Notes: generated by a model not told the origin, from the letters alone. A DNA stretch of 64,000 nucleotides from Eubacterium maltosivorans (GCF_002441855.2 NZ_CP029487.1:4266349-4330348), one strand, 5' to 3'. Shown: positions 22,321 to 31,621, counted from the stretch's first letter. Made by a program: numbers and translations.

Positions 22321-23511
22321 ATGAATGTACTTGTTATTAACTGCGGTAGCTCATCACTGAAATATCAGTTGCTGGATATGGACACTGAAACAGTGTTGGC
22401 AAAAGGTTTAGCTGAGAGAATCGGTATTGACGGCTCTGTTGTGGTGCACCAGCCGGCTGGTAAAGATAAGGTTAAGTTTGAACAGCCAATGGAAACACAC
22501 AAGGAAGCCTTGGATATTATTATGGCGGCCCTGGTTGACGCTGACCACGGCGTGATCAAAGACCTTAAGGAAATTGACGCTGTCGGCCACAGAACCGTTC
22601 ACGGGGCTGAAACTTTTGCGAGCTCTGTTGTGATCAATGATGAAGTGATTAAGAAAATGGAAGACTGCTCTGAGCTGGCGCCGCTTCACAATCCTGCCAA
22701 CTTAATTGGGATTCGTGCCTGCGAAGAACTGCTGCCGGGCGTACCGATGGTCGGCGTGTTTGACACGGCTTTCCACCAGACCATGCCAGCAGAAGCTTAT
22801 ATCTACCCGCTGCCCTATGAAATGTACGAAAAATACAGAATCCGTAAATACGGCTTCCACGGCACCTCTCACCGTTTTGTGAGTCTGACGGCTGCTGAGC
22901 TGCTGGGCGAAAACATCGGCAACTTAAAATTAATTTCCTGTCACTTAGGAAACGGCGCGAGTGTCGCTGCGATCCGCTATGGCAAATGTATTGACACTTC
23001 CATGGGCTTAACCCCGCTGGCAGGCCTTGAAATGGGTACCCGCTGCGGCGATATTGACCCGGCCATCATTCCTTTCTTATGTGACAAGGGATATACCGTG
23101 GATCAGGTAAACACCATGATGAACAAAGAATCCGGCGTGCTGGGCGTTTCCGGCGTAAGCTCGGACTTCCGTGATGTTGAAGCGGCGGCTGAAGCGGGCA
23201 ATGAACGCGCGAAGCTGGCTCTGGATATCTTTATCTACCGTGTCAAAACCACCATCGGCGCTTATGTCGCTGCCATGGACGGCGTTGACGGCATTATCTT
23301 CACTGCCGGCCTGGGTGAAAACTCTGCCAAGGACCGCGCAGCGATCTGCAGCGGCTTAAAATACCTGGGCATCCAGTTGGACGAAGAAAAGAACAGCAAA
23401 CGCGGCGAAGCGCTTGTGATCTCTACCCCGGACTCCAGAACCAAGGTCATGGTGATCCCGACCAACGAAGAATTAATGATCGCCCGCGATACCGTCGAAT
23501 TAGTCGGTTAA
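22321..23511 (+). CDS. ackA: Acetate kinase
   Basis: This 396-residue enzyme interconverts acetyl phosphate plus ADP and acetate plus ATP, the main substrate-level ATP step of acetogenic and fermentative metabolism. Seen: [17 protein letters not shown] with the N-terminal Asn, [20 protein letters not shown] with an active-site Asp, [38 protein letters not shown] and GLGENSA. No phosphotransacetylase gene lies next to it. AAGGAG is 12 bp upstream of the ATG. After the stop comes a palindrome of the dispersed family. Confidence 0.98.
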   Translation: MNVLVINCGSSSLKYQLLDMDTETVLAKGLAERIGIDGSVVVHQPAGKDKVKFEQPMETHKEALDIIMAALVDADHGVIKDLKEIDAVGHRTVHGAETFASSVVINDEVIKKMEDCSELAPLHNPANLIGIRACEELLPGVPMVGVFDTAFHQTMPAEAYIYPLPYEMYEKYRIRKYGFHGTSHRFVSLTAAELLGENIGNLKLISCHLGNGASVAAIRYGKCIDTSMGLTPLAGLEMGTRCGDIDPAIIPFLCDKGYTVDQVNTMMNKESGVLGVSGVSSDFRDVEAAAEAGNERAKLALDIFIYRVKTTIGAYVAAMDGVDGIIFTAGLGENSAKDRAAICSGLKYLGIQLDEEKNSKRGEALVISTPDSRTKVMVIPTNEELMIARDTVELVG

Positions 23512-23535
23512 TCATAAGAAAAACAATCACACAGA

Positions 23536-23562
23536 GATGGCGTGTCACATGGGCACGCCATC
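23536..23562 (+). repeat. Palindromic element after ackA, family GATGGCGTGCC
   Basis: Perfect arms GATGGCGTG (23536-23544) and CACGCCATC (23554-23562). There is no strong T-run, so termination is uncertain. Confidence 0.7.
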
Positions 23563-23595
23563 TTAGTGTGTAAAAATATTATGCTGAAGCGGGAG

Positions 23596-23715
23596 AGCGT
23601 TAAAGAGAGGCTTTTGAAGTTGAAAGTTGAAAGTTGAAAGTTCAGGTGCAAATCAGCCAACGGCTGATTTGATTGAATACGGCTTTCATTTTCCGCTTGT
23701 TTAAGCCTTTGAAAT
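23596..23715. repeat. Composite heptad-repeat/palindrome element, copy R1
   Basis: The left side has GTTGAAA repeated three to four times (23616-23644). The inner module has arms AAATCAGCC (23650-23658) and GGCTGATTT (23662-23670). A degenerate right part runs to TAAGCCTTTGAA near 23711. The left flank (TTAAAGAGAGGCTTTTGAA) matches that of copy R5. Confidence 0.8.
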
Positions 23716-23742
23716 TTGTGGCCCGTTTGTAAAGATTTTTAC

Positions 23743-23784
23743 TTGACAAAATGGGCAATCCTATATATAATGAGGATTGCCCAT
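23743..23784 (+). promoter_or_regulatory. Promoter of yceD-rpmF-plsX-acpP with an overlapping perfect inverted repeat
   Basis: TTGACA (23743-23748) and TATAAT (23766-23771) have a 17-bp spacer. Arms ATGGGCAATCC (23751-23761) and GGATTGCCCAT (23774-23784) are perfect over 11 bp, with the -10 box in the 12-bp centre. Transcription should start inside the right arm, so the repeat acts as DNA, probably an operator for a dimeric repressor. It does not match the FapR or FabT consensus as I know them. Confidence 0.75.
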
Positions 23785-23797
23785 TTGGAGTTATGAA

Positions 23798-24268
23798 ATG
23801 ATTATTAATGTTTTAAAATTATTAAATGATGAAACCCTGAATTATGAATTTCGTCTGTTTCAGGATGATCTCAAAGGATATGGGGACGATTATGAGGGCA
23901 AGCTGGATGAAAACGGCGCTTTGGTAAAGGGTAGCATCAAAAAGCTCGGAGCTACTGAGTTTTTGATGAAGTTTACCTTGACCGGAGTGATTGTTTACCC
24001 CTGCGCCCGCTGTCTTACACCCACCCCCGTTAGCAGTGTCTTTGAATTTGAGGACACGATCGAAACGGACCCGGGTACGGAGACCATTGATATGGTGCCC
24101 TATGTTGAGGAGTGTCTCTTTATCAACGAGCCGTTTAAGGTTTTGTGTGACGAAGACTGTAAGGGGTTATGTCCAAGTTGTGGAGCAAACTTAAATCAAG
24201 AACAATGCAGTTGCGGGGATGAATCGGATATTGATCCGAGGATGGAAGCCCTTAAAAAGCTACTGTAA
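23798..24268 (+). CDS. DUF177/YceD family protein
   Basis: 156 residues. YceD proteins are encoded just upstream of rpmF in most bacteria and are linked to 23S rRNA or ribosome biogenesis. Typical features: two metal-like CxxC pairs, PCARCLTP near residue 67 and CKGLCPSCG near residue 126, plus the ending DPRMEALKKLL. The frame is open upstream of the promoter's predicted start, so the ATG at 23798 with GGAG 7 nt before it is the only sensible start. rpmF follows after 30 bp. Confidence 0.9.
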   Translation: MIINVLKLLNDETLNYEFRLFQDDLKGYGDDYEGKLDENGALVKGSIKKLGATEFLMKFTLTGVIVYPCARCLTPTPVSSVFEFEDTIETDPGTETIDMVPYVEECLFINEPFKVLCDEDCKGLCPSCGANLNQEQCSCGDESDIDPRMEALKKLL

Positions 24269-24298
24269 GATGTGACTTAAACATAGGAGGTGTAAAAG

Positions 24299-24475
24299 AT
24301 GGCAGTACCAAAGAGTAAAATTTCTAAATCTAGAAGAGACAAGAGAAGAACACATTACAAACTGAATATCCCTGGTATGAGCGTATGCCCAAAATGTGGT
24401 GAAATCAAATTACCACACCGCGTATGCAAATCCTGCGGAACTTATAAAGATGTAAATGTAATGATTGAAGACTAA
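24299..24475 (+). CDS. rpmF: 50S ribosomal protein L32
   Basis: 58 residues, from [20 protein letters not shown] to NVMIED. L32 is a small late-assembly large-subunit protein. Four cysteines in CPKC and CKSC form the zinc ribbon, making this the zinc-binding (C+) form of L32. AGGAGG precedes the ATG. The gene order yceD-rpmF-plsX-acpP is the standard one. Confidence 0.98.
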   Translation: MAVPKSKISKSRRDKRRTHYKLNIPGMSVCPKCGEIKLPHRVCKSCGTYKDVNVMIED

Positions 24476-24497
24476 ACAGAGTTCCGACTCTGTTTTT
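24474..24497 (+). terminator. Terminator between rpmF and plsX
   Basis: Arms AAACAGAGT and ACTCTGTTT with a TCCG loop, followed by T-rich sequence. It overlaps the rpmF stop codon, so it probably lowers plsX transcription relative to rpmF. Confidence 0.8.
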
Positions 24498-24531
24498 TCT
24501 CTATACGGAGTTATTTTAGGAAGGTGTTAAC

Positions 24532-25548
24532 GTGAATATATTCGTCGATGCAATGGGCGGCGACAACGCGCCGGTCGAGATTGTCAAAGGCGCGGTGGAC
24601 GCCGTTAAGGAGTACGGCGTGCCCCTCACCCTTGTGGGTAAGGAGGACATCGTAAAGCAGGAGCTGGCAAAATATACCTATCCACAGGATAAGATAAAGG
24701 TGCTTCACGCAGAAACCGTCATCGGCTTTGACGAGGAGCCGGCAATGGCGATCCGCCGAAAAGAGGATTCCTCGCTGGTGGTGGCCCTAAACGCCATGAA
24801 GGGCGACCCGGACAGTGTGCTCATCTCAGCGGGCAGCACAGGTGCGCTGCTTTCCGGCGGGCTTCTTAAACTGGGAAGGATCAAGGGGATCAAGCGTCCC
24901 GCGCTGGCGGCTGCCCTGCCAAAGGACGGCGGCGTGGTGCTGCTCATTGATACCGGAGCCAACGCAGACTGCAAGTCTGAGTATCTGGAACAGTTCGCCA
25001 TGCTGGGACATGTCTATTTTGAGAGCGTTTTGGGTAAAAAGAATCCTAAGGTGGGCCTGGTCAACATTGGCTCTGAGGAGGAAAAGGGCAGCATGATGGT
25101 CAAGGAAGCTTACCAGCTGCTCAAAAACAGTGACCTGAATTTTGTGGGCAATGTCGAAGCCCGGGATATCCCCACCACCGATGTGGATATACTGGTGTGC
25201 GACGGCTTTACAGGCAACATTGTGCTCAAGCTGCTCGAGGGCCTGTCCAGCTACCTGATGAAAGGGATCAAAAAATCCATCATGGGCTCTGCCAAGGGCA
25301 AGATCGGCGGGGTGCTCATCAAGAACGACCTGAAGCAGTTCAAAAAACAATTTGACTCAGACGAAGCCGGCGGAGCACCGTTTTTGGGCGTAAAAGGCGG
25401 TATCATCAAGGCCCACGGCAGCAGTGGCGCCTATGCCATCAAAAACGCCATTAACCAGAGCATTAAGTTTATCGACAACGATGTTCTGGGCAAAATCACT
25501 GCCAAACTACAGGAAGAAAAGGCAGTTAAGGAACAGGAGAAAGAATAA
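24532..25548 (+). CDS. plsX: Phosphate acyltransferase PlsX
   Basis: 338 residues with a GTG start. PlsX makes acyl phosphate from acyl-ACP for phospholipid synthesis, acting at the membrane surface. Seen: [20 protein letters not shown] at the start, [29 protein letters not shown]-like and [19 protein letters not shown] segments, and [22 protein letters not shown] precedes the start. The stop overlaps the acpP start (TAATG), so the substrate carrier and the enzyme are translationally coupled. Confidence 0.97.
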   Translation: MNIFVDAMGGDNAPVEIVKGAVDAVKEYGVPLTLVGKEDIVKQELAKYTYPQDKIKVLHAETVIGFDEEPAMAIRRKEDSSLVVALNAMKGDPDSVLISAGSTGALLSGGLLKLGRIKGIKRPALAAALPKDGGVVLLIDTGANADCKSEYLEQFAMLGHVYFESVLGKKNPKVGLVNIGSEEEKGSMMVKEAYQLLKNSDLNFVGNVEARDIPTTDVDILVCDGFTGNIVLKLLEGLSSYLMKGIKKSIMGSAKGKIGGVLIKNDLKQFKKQFDSDEAGGAPFLGVKGGIIKAHGSSGAYAIKNAINQSIKFIDNDVLGKITAKLQEEKAVKEQEKE

Positions 25549-25772
25549 TGGAAGAAAAATTTGCAAAAGTTCAGGAAATTATCGCGGAACAGCTGGAGCT
25601 TGACCCGGCAAAGATCACCATGGAATCCTCTCTGATGGAGGATCTGGAAGCGGATTCTCTGGACGTTATCGAGCTGGTCATGGCCTTTGAGGAAGAATTC
25701 GGCGTTAAGATGCCCGATGAGGAGCTTGAAAACATTAAAACCGTTGGCGATATCGTAAACGCCTTGCAGTAA
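25548..25772 (+). CDS. acpP: Acyl carrier protein
   Basis: This 74-residue acidic four-helix protein carries growing acyl chains on phosphopantetheine. The attachment motif is [12 protein letters not shown] with Ser37. The C-terminal [18 protein letters not shown] segment is typical. It is coupled to plsX by a 1-nt overlap. A hairpin terminator follows at once. Other fatty-acid synthesis genes are not in the window. Confidence 0.97.
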   Translation: MEEKFAKVQEIIAEQLELDPAKITMESSLMEDLEADSLDVIELVMAFEEEFGVKMPDEELENIKTVGDIVNALQ

Positions 25773-25774
25773 TC

Positions 25775-25800
25775 AAAAGTCCCATTGCGGACTTTTCTTT
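25775..25800 (+). terminator. Terminator after acpP
   Basis: Arms AAAAGTCC (25775-25782) and GGACTTTT (25789-25796) followed by CTTTTG, 3 nt after the stop. Confidence 0.7.
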
Positions 25801-25879
25801 TGTTTTGGCCCCAAAATTATGATTTTGGCTGTTAGAAAAGCAGCTGTCAGAACCAAAAAGAAGCTCTTAAGGAGGTATA

Positions 25880-26023
25880 AGAGGTTTCTTAATTGAGAAT
25901 TGAGAATTGAGAATTGAGAATTAAGGAAACAAATTTGCCCTGGCAAATTTGAAATTAAATCGAATTGGCAAGCCAATTCGTTCATAAATTCTCCATTTTC
26001 CATTTTCCATTCTCCATTATTCT
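25880..26023. repeat. Composite heptad-repeat/palindrome element, copy R2
   Basis: Left TTGAGAA is repeated four times (25892-25923). Module 1 has AAATTTGCC/GGCAAATTT arms (25931-25950). Module 2 has CGAATTGGC/GCCAATTCG arms (25961-25980). The right part has TTCTCCA and TTTTCCA units (25987-26020). It lies just upstream of the rnc ribosome site. The module order is the reverse of copy R4. Confidence 0.85.
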
Positions 26024-26042
26024 AAAAGCGAGGTGGAAAAGA

Positions 26043-26711
26043 ATGAAGAGAATTGAAGATCGCATTGCTTACACATTTAAGGACAAGGAACTTCTGAAGG
26101 TGGCGCTGACCCACAGCTCACATTCAGGAACGACCACGAACAATGAACGCCTGGAGTTTTTGGGGGATGCAGTATTGGAACTGATTATCAGCGAGTATTT
26201 ATATAAATACAACAAGCTTTCCGAGGGAAAGATGACGAAAATCCGCTCCAATATTGTATGTGCCGAATCCTTGTCCCAGGCCGCCTCTGACCTGAACCTG
26301 GGCGATTATATGCTCCTTGGCAAGGGAGAAATCGTGACTGGAGGCAGAAAACGCAAATCCAATCTGGCCAACGCCTTTGAGGCGGTGATGGGTGCGGTGT
26401 TTTTAGACAGTGACTACGACACCACCAAAAAAGTGGTGCTGGGAACCCTGGAAAAAAACATCGAGCTGGCCCTGAGCGGCGGCCTCATCAAGGATTACAA
26501 AACCGAGCTTCAGGAGCAGATCCAGAAGCACAGTGACAACGCCATCGAGTATGTGCTGGAAAAATCCGAGGGGCCGGAGCACAATAAGACCTTTTTCATC
26601 GACCTTTCCTTTAACGGCGTGGTCGTGAGCAAGGGCACCGGCAAGAGCAAGAAGGAAGCCGAGCAGAACGCTGCTAAAAACTATCTGTTTAAAGACAAAA
26701 AGAGTGAATAA
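26043..26711 (+). CDS. rnc: Ribonuclease III
   Basis: 222 residues. RNase III cuts double-stranded RNA in rRNA precursors and some mRNAs. Seen: the catalytic signature NERLEFLGDAVLELIISEYL, the second acidic site in LANAFEAVMGAVFLD, and a C-terminal dsRNA-binding domain (about 150-220) ending KSKKEAEQNAAKNYLF. The open frame extends upstream through repeat R2, but AGGTGG at about 26031 and family alignment support MKRIEDRIAYTFKD as the start. smc follows after 31 bp; rnc-smc-ftsY is a conserved order. Confidence 0.96.
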   Translation: MKRIEDRIAYTFKDKELLKVALTHSSHSGTTTNNERLEFLGDAVLELIISEYLYKYNKLSEGKMTKIRSNIVCAESLSQAASDLNLGDYMLLGKGEIVTGGRKRKSNLANAFEAVMGAVFLDSDYDTTKKVVLGTLEKNIELALSGGLIKDYKTELQEQIQKHSDNAIEYVLEKSEGPEHNKTFFIDLSFNGVVVSKGTGKSKKEAEQNAAKNYLFKDKKSE

Positions 26712-26742
26712 ATAAACCAATCAAAAAAGAGGAGGTGTGCGG

Positions 26743-29700
26743 TTGTACCTGAAAAAACTGGCCCTGGCCGGCTTTAAATCCTTTGCGGAGCCCGTAGAGC
26801 TGGAATTTTCCAAGGGGGTATCGGCCATCGTCGGCCCCAACGGCAGCGGGAAGAGCAATATCACCGACGCGATCCGCTGGGTGCTGGGGGAACAGAGCAC
26901 CAAGTCCCTGAGGGGCAAGAAAATGGAGGATGTTATCTTCTCCGGAACTGAGAAAAAGAAACCCCTCAGCTATGCAGAGGTCATCCTGACCTTAGACAAC
27001 ACCAGCGGCTTCACCCTGGACAATCTGGACGAGATTGTCATCACAAGACGACTTTTCCGCTCCGGCGAGAGCGAATACCGCATGAACCAGAAAAACTGCA
27101 AGCTCAAGGACATCCATGAGCTGTTTATGGACACCGGCCTTGGCAAAAACGGGTACTCCCTTATCAGCCAGGGCGGGATCGAGAATATTATCGGCGCCAG
27201 CCCCCAGGAGCTCCGCGGCATTGTGGAGGAGGCTGTCGGCATTGTCAACTACAAGACCAAGAAGCAGGAGGCCGAGAAAAAGCTTGAGAACACCCAGAAT
27301 AACCTGGAACGCCTGAAGGACATCCTGGAAGAAATTGAAAAACAGCTGAAGCCTTTAAAGGCCCAGTCCGAAAAGGCCAAGGAATACCTGGAGCTGCGGG
27401 AGGCCCTGAAAAAGGTTGACCTCATGGTGTTCTACCACAACATGAAGGACGCCTCAGAGCAGCTGGCCGCCTATGAGAAGCAGCTGGCCGAAATCCGGTT
27501 TCAGATTTTTGAGATTGAGAAAAAGACCGAAGAAAAGGACCGCGCCTTCCAGGCCGCCCGGGGCAATATCCGGGGCATTACCGAGCAGGCCGACGCCATG
27601 GCAGAAGCCTTGGAGCAGTTAAAAAAGCGCATTGGCGCGTGTGAGCGTGAGCTCCTCATAACCCAGGGCAAAAGTGAGAACGAGTCCGCCAACGCCGAGC
27701 GGCTCACCCAGGACCTGAACGCTCACCTGGACGAGCACAGCCGCTGCCAGGCGGAGTATGACGGGCTGGCCGCCTCCCGCGACGCGGCCGCCCAGGCCTA
27801 CGCGGCTGAGAGCGAAGCCCTGCAGAAGCTGGTGGACGAGAAAAGCCGCCACCAGGCCGAGCTGGAAGCCGAGAAGCTGAAGCAGGCCGAGGGCGTGAGC
27901 CTGAGAGAGGAACGGGAGCAGCAGCGGGCTGTGCTGAACGATACGCTGTTGGATTTAAAAACCCGCCTGGCCGGCTTTACCACCAGGAAAAGCTTTCACG
28001 AGGACCAGCTGAAACGGGTGAGCGAGGAGCAGGCGCGCAGCAGTCAGCTGCTGGCCGACATTAAGCTGGAGGCCGAGCAGAACGAGCGCATCCACGCCCG
28101 CCTGGCCGCAGAGACCGAGAGCCTTAAAACCCAGGCCGAGGCGGCTGAGAAAAAAGCCCAGGGCCTGAGAAATGACTACAGCGTGCTGGAAAACAACTAC
28201 AAGGTAAACCTGTCCCAGCGCGATTATCTCAAGAGTGTCCAGAAAAATTACAGCGACTACTTTCCGAGCATCCGGACCATTATGAACTCCCGGGAGCATC
28301 TGGGCGACATGATCGACAAGGTCTACGGCCCGGTCGGGGAGCTTTTATCCATTCCCGACCGCTTTACCATGGCTGTGGACGTGGCCCTGGGGGCCAAGAG
28401 CCAGAACATCGTGGTGGAGGACGTGTCCACTGCCAACCAGTGCATCAATATTTTAAAAAAGCAGCGGGCAGGCCGGGCGACTTTCCTGCCGCTGGACAAT
28501 CTGCGCTATGGCCGGGTAGAGGCAAGGGACCTGGAGATTTTGTCCCGAGCCCCGGGCTTTGAGGGCATCGCCTCCGAGCTGGTGGCATACGGCCCCCGGT
28601 TTAAGCGGGTCATCGAGAGTCTGCTGGGCCGCATTGTGGTGGCCGCCGACTTTAACGCCGGCCGGGCCATCCAGAAAGCCATCTTCGGCAAATATACGGT
28701 GGTCACCCTGGAGGGGGAAATCTTTTACCCCGGCGGGGCCATCGTGGGCGGTTACAACAAGAGCGGCAAGCAGTCGCCTCTGTTTAAAAAGGCCGAGATC
28801 GAAAAGCTGGAAGCCGAGATGAAACGGCAGGACAGTGAGAAAATCAAGCTCAAGGCCGCCTACCGCGAAGCCTTTAAGGCCTATGAGGGCCTGAAAGAGG
28901 CCGCCAAAAAGGCCGAGCTGCGTCTGAACAGCGTGGAGCAGGAGCGCTGGAAAATCAGCCAGAACCTGGAGACCACCAAAAAGCGCATGGCCGAGAGCGA
29001 CCGTATTTTTATGAATCTGCAAGACGACGCGGGCAGCTCTTTGGAAAAAGAAAAACGCCTGCGGGAAACTGTCGCCCAGAAGGAGGCCGAGCTGGCCGCC
29101 CTGGAGGCGGAAATGGAGCAGGACGATACTGGCAGCGCCGAGTACATCGAGGTGATCCGCGGGGCCATCGAGGGCCTGAACCGTAAAATCTCCGAGGGGC
29201 GGGTCAAGCTGGCCCGGGACAACGAGGGCATCCGCTCCCTGGAGCAGCAGATGGCCATGATCCACAGCCAGATCGAGACCTGCGTCGGCCGGGAGAAAAA
29301 GGTGGAGAGCGAGATCCGGGCCTGCCGTGAGAGCAGCGCCCTGCACCGCACCCGCTGCGAGGTGCTGAAGGTCGAGACCGAGGAGCTGCAGGCAGCCGTC
29401 AACGAAAAGCGCGCGGCTTTAGAGAGCTTCTCCGCCGAGACGCGAGAGCAGACTGCGATCAGCGAGGCCCTGGAGCAGGAGATCAAAGACCTGAACCATC
29501 AGCTTATCCTGCAGAATGAGACCAAAAGCAACGCCGAGATGGCAAAGAACAAGCTGGAAATGCAGATGACCCACTGGGAAGAGAATATCTTCGAGAGCTA
29601 TGACATGAACTTTGTGATGGTGGGGGATATCTACGAGGCCCTGAGCCGGGAGAACCTGGACCTGAGCCCCGAAAACCAGCGCAGCTTAAAGGGCCGCATG

Positions 29701-30321
29701 GCCGCCATGGGCAATGTGAATGTGGGGGCCATTGAGGAATATCTGGAGCTGAATGAGCGCTACGGCTTTATGAGCGCCCAGTATAAAGACCTGACCAAGG
29801 CCAAGGGCGAGCTGGAGCGCATTATTGACAACCTGTACGAATCCATGGAGCGGCAGTTCGCAAAGCAGTTCGCCGAGCTCCAGAAAAAATTTACCCGGAT
29901 CTTCGGCATCCTCTTCGAGGGCGGCAAGGCCCACATCGAGTATACCGACCCCGAGAACGTGCTGGAAAGTGGCATTGAGCTGGTGGCCCAGCCGCCAGGC
30001 AAGAACCTGCGCCACATTTCCCTGCTGTCAGGGGGCGAGAAATCCATGATCGCCATCGCGCTGCTGTTCTCCTTCCTGGAGCTGAACCCGTCGCCCTTCT
30101 GCGTCATCGACGAGATCGACGCCGCTCTGGACGACCATAACATCTACCGGTTCACCAGCTATTTAGAGCATATTGCCGCAGATAACCAGTTTATTATCAT
30201 CACCCACCGTAAGAGCACCCTGGAGGCCTGCGACGCCATATACGGCGTTTCCATGGCCAAAAACGGGATCTCCAAGCTGGTGGCGGTAAGGCTGTCGGAC
30301 TATATCGAGCCGGGCGCTTAA
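26743..30321 (+). CDS. smc: Chromosome segregation protein SMC
   Basis: 1,192 residues. SMC dimers with ScpA/ScpB organise and segregate the chromosome. Domains: N-terminal ATPase part with Walker A GPNGSGKSN near residue 32; long coiled coil; hinge at about 500-660 with GYNKSGK-like sequence; return coiled coil; C-terminal part with signature LLSGGEKSMIA and Walker B FCVIDEIDAALDD. I choose the TTG at 26743: GGAGG at 26731-26735 is well spaced and the product starts MYLKKLALAGFKSFA as in the family. A GTG at 26737 is too close to that site. Confidence 0.96.
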   Translation: MYLKKLALAGFKSFAEPVELEFSKGVSAIVGPNGSGKSNITDAIRWVLGEQSTKSLRGKKMEDVIFSGTEKKKPLSYAEVILTLDNTSGFTLDNLDEIVITRRLFRSGESEYRMNQKNCKLKDIHELFMDTGLGKNGYSLISQGGIENIIGASPQELRGIVEEAVGIVNYKTKKQEAEKKLENTQNNLERLKDILEEIEKQLKPLKAQSEKAKEYLELREALKKVDLMVFYHNMKDASEQLAAYEKQLAEIRFQIFEIEKKTEEKDRAFQAARGNIRGITEQADAMAEALEQLKKRIGACERELLITQGKSENESANAERLTQDLNAHLDEHSRCQAEYDGLAASRDAAAQAYAAESEALQKLVDEKSRHQAELEAEKLKQAEGVSLREEREQQRAVLNDTLLDLKTRLAGFTTRKSFHEDQLKRVSEEQARSSQLLADIKLEAEQNERIHARLAAETESLKTQAEAAEKKAQGLRNDYSVLENNYKVNLSQRDYLKSVQKNYSDYFPSIRTIMNSREHLGDMIDKVYGPVGELLSIPDRFTMAVDVALGAKSQNIVVEDVSTANQCINILKKQRAGRATFLPLDNLRYGRVEARDLEILSRAPGFEGIASELVAYGPRFKRVIESLLGRIVVAADFNAGRAIQKAIFGKYTVVTLEGEIFYPGGAIVGGYNKSGKQSPLFKKAEIEKLEAEMKRQDSEKIKLKAAYREAFKAYEGLKEAAKKAELRLNSVEQERWKISQNLETTKKRMAESDRIFMNLQDDAGSSLEKEKRLRETVAQKEAELAALEAEMEQDDTGSAEYIEVIRGAIEGLNRKISEGRVKLARDNEGIRSLEQQMAMIHSQIETCVGREKKVESEIRACRESSALHRTRCEVLKVETEELQAAVNEKRAALESFSAETREQTAISEALEQEIKDLNHQLILQNETKSNAEMAKNKLEMQMTHWEENIFESYDMNFVMVGDIYEALSRENLDLSPENQRSLKGRMAAMGNVNVGAIEEYLELNERYGFMSAQYKDLTKAKGELERIIDNLYESMERQFAKQFAELQKKFTRIFGILFEGGKAHIEYTDPENVLESGIELVAQPPGKNLRHISLLSGGEKSMIAIALLFSFLELNPSPFCVIDEIDAALDDHNIYRFTSYLEHIAADNQFIIITHRKSTLEACDAIYGVSMAKNGISKLVAVRLSDYIEPGA

Positions 30322-30324
30322 CAG

Positions 30325-30465
30325 CTTTTGTGGAAGGTTGAAGCTGGAAGGTTGAAGGTTATAGAACGAATTTGCTTTGGCAAATTCGATTTAGAAACAA
30401 ATTCGCATAGCGAATTTGAACCTGAACTTTCCACTTTCCACCTTTCACCTTCAACTTTAAAAAAA
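30325..30465. repeat. Composite heptad-repeat/palindrome element, copy R3
   Basis: Left GGAAGGTTGAAG units (30331-30360). Module 1 has arms CGAATTTGC (30367-30375) and GCAAATTCG (30380-30388). Module 2 has arms CAAATTCGC and GCGAATTTG (30398-30418, overlapping at the loop). The right part has CTTTCCACTTTCCAC-type units (30427-30458). It fills the smc-ftsY gap up to the ftsY ribosome site. Confidence 0.85.
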
Positions 30466-30477
30466 ACGAGGTGTAAC

Positions 30478-31386
30478 ATGTCAGAACTGACCCTTTATGA
30501 GCGGATGTGCGAGAAGCTCAAAAAGACCAAGGATAGCTTTATGCAGAAGGTCGAGAACGTCGTGTACTACGGCGACCTCGACGATGATTTTTTCGATGAG
30601 CTGGAGGAAACCTTTATCCTTTCCGACCTGGGCATCGAAACGGCCACCAAGATTACCGAGACCCTGCGTGAGCAGATCAAGGAGACCAAGACCAAGGCCA
30701 AGCAGGACGTCATGGACCTGCTCAGGCAGATCATGACCGAGATGGTGGAGGTGGAAAAGCACGAGACCAAATTACCTGTGATCATGCTGGTGGTGGGCGT
30801 CAACGGTGTGGGAAAGACCACCACCATCGCCAAGCTGGCCCAGAAATACAAGGACCAGGGCAAAAAAGTCATGGTGGCCGCGGCCGATACCTTCAGAGCC
30901 GCCGCGGCCGAGCAGCTGGACGTGTGGGCAGGCCGCGTGGGCGTGGACATTATCAAGAGTGTGCAGGGGGCAGACCCGTCCTCTGTGGTCTTTGACGCCA
31001 TCGGCGCCGCCCGGGCCCGCGGCACCGACATCCTGCTCTGCGACACCGCCGGGCGCCTGCACAACAAAGTCAACCTGATGAAGGAGCTTGAAAAAATTAC
31101 CCGCATTGTCGACCGGGAAGGCCCGGATTTCAGCCAGCATAACCTGCTGGTGCTCGACGCCACCACAGGCCAGAACGCCCTGAACCAGGCCAAAACCTTT
31201 AACGACGCCGTACGCCTGGACGGCATCGTCATGACCAAAATGGACGGCACCGCCAAAGGCGGTGTGGCCATTGCCATCATCGACGCACTCCAGGTGCCCA
31301 TCGAGTACGTGGGCATCGGAGAAAAGCCCGAGGACCTCATCGATTTTGACGCCGGCGAATTTGTGCGGATGCTGTATGAAAAATAA
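30478..31386 (+). CDS. ftsY: Signal recognition particle receptor FtsY
   Basis: 302 residues. FtsY is the SRP receptor GTPase that docks ribosome-nascent-chain complexes at the membrane. It consists of the NG domains with only a short N-terminal part and no acidic A domain. Seen: GVNGVGKTTTIAKLA, AAADTFRAAAAEQLDVWA, DTAGRLHNK, TKMDGTAKGG and GIGEKPEDLIDF. The open frame continues upstream into repeat R3 and gives a false extension; ACGAGGTG at 30467 fits the ATG at 30478. smc lies upstream; ylxM-ffh lie downstream. Confidence 0.96.
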   Translation: MSELTLYERMCEKLKKTKDSFMQKVENVVYYGDLDDDFFDELEETFILSDLGIETATKITETLREQIKETKTKAKQDVMDLLRQIMTEMVEVEKHETKLPVIMLVVGVNGVGKTTTIAKLAQKYKDQGKKVMVAAADTFRAAAAEQLDVWAGRVGVDIIKSVQGADPSSVVFDAIGAARARGTDILLCDTAGRLHNKVNLMKELEKITRIVDREGPDFSQHNLLVLDATTGQNALNQAKTFNDAVRLDGIVMTKMDGTAKGGVAIAIIDALQVPIEYVGIGEKPEDLIDFDAGEFVRMLYEK

Positions 31387-31500
31387 TGGAAAATTGAGAA
31401 TGGAAAATGGAGAATGATGGAACGAATTGGCAGGGCCAATTCGATTTAAATTCAAATTTGCCAAAGGCAAATTTGTTCTTTTAATTCTCCATTCTCCACC
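31386..31500. repeat. Composite heptad-repeat/palindrome element, copy R4
   Basis: Left GGAAAATTGAGAATGG units (31388-31416). Module 1 has CGAATTGGC/GCCAATTCG arms (31423-31443). Module 2 has CAAATTTGCC/GGCAAATTTG arms (31453-31475). The right part has ATTCTCCATTCTCCA (31484-31498). The two modules are those of R2 in reverse order. Confidence 0.85.
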
Positions 31501-31545
31501 TGTTTTCCCCTGTCAAGTTTTTTTCTTGACAAAGGCGAAAAAAGC

Positions 31546-31608
31546 TTGACAAGCGGATCGAAAAACCTTAAAATAGGTAAGTGCGTAAAGGGAAGAGACT
31601 TTACGCGC
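31546..31608 (+). promoter_or_regulatory. Promoter and leader hairpin of ylxM-ffh
   Basis: TTGACA (31546-31551) and TAAAAT (31569-31574) are 17 bp apart. Just upstream, TGTCAAG and CTTGACA (31511-31531) form an inverted repeat around seven T. The leader holds arms GTGCGTAAAG (31581-31590) and CTTTACGCGC (31599-31608), with one G-T pair, 13 bp before the start codon. Confidence 0.65.
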
Positions 31609-31621
31609 TGTGAAGGTGCTT

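Noticed and set aside
28453-29346. A 297-codon minus-strand frame opposite smc
   Set aside because: Antisense shadow of the coiled-coil coding region; no ribosome site or family features.
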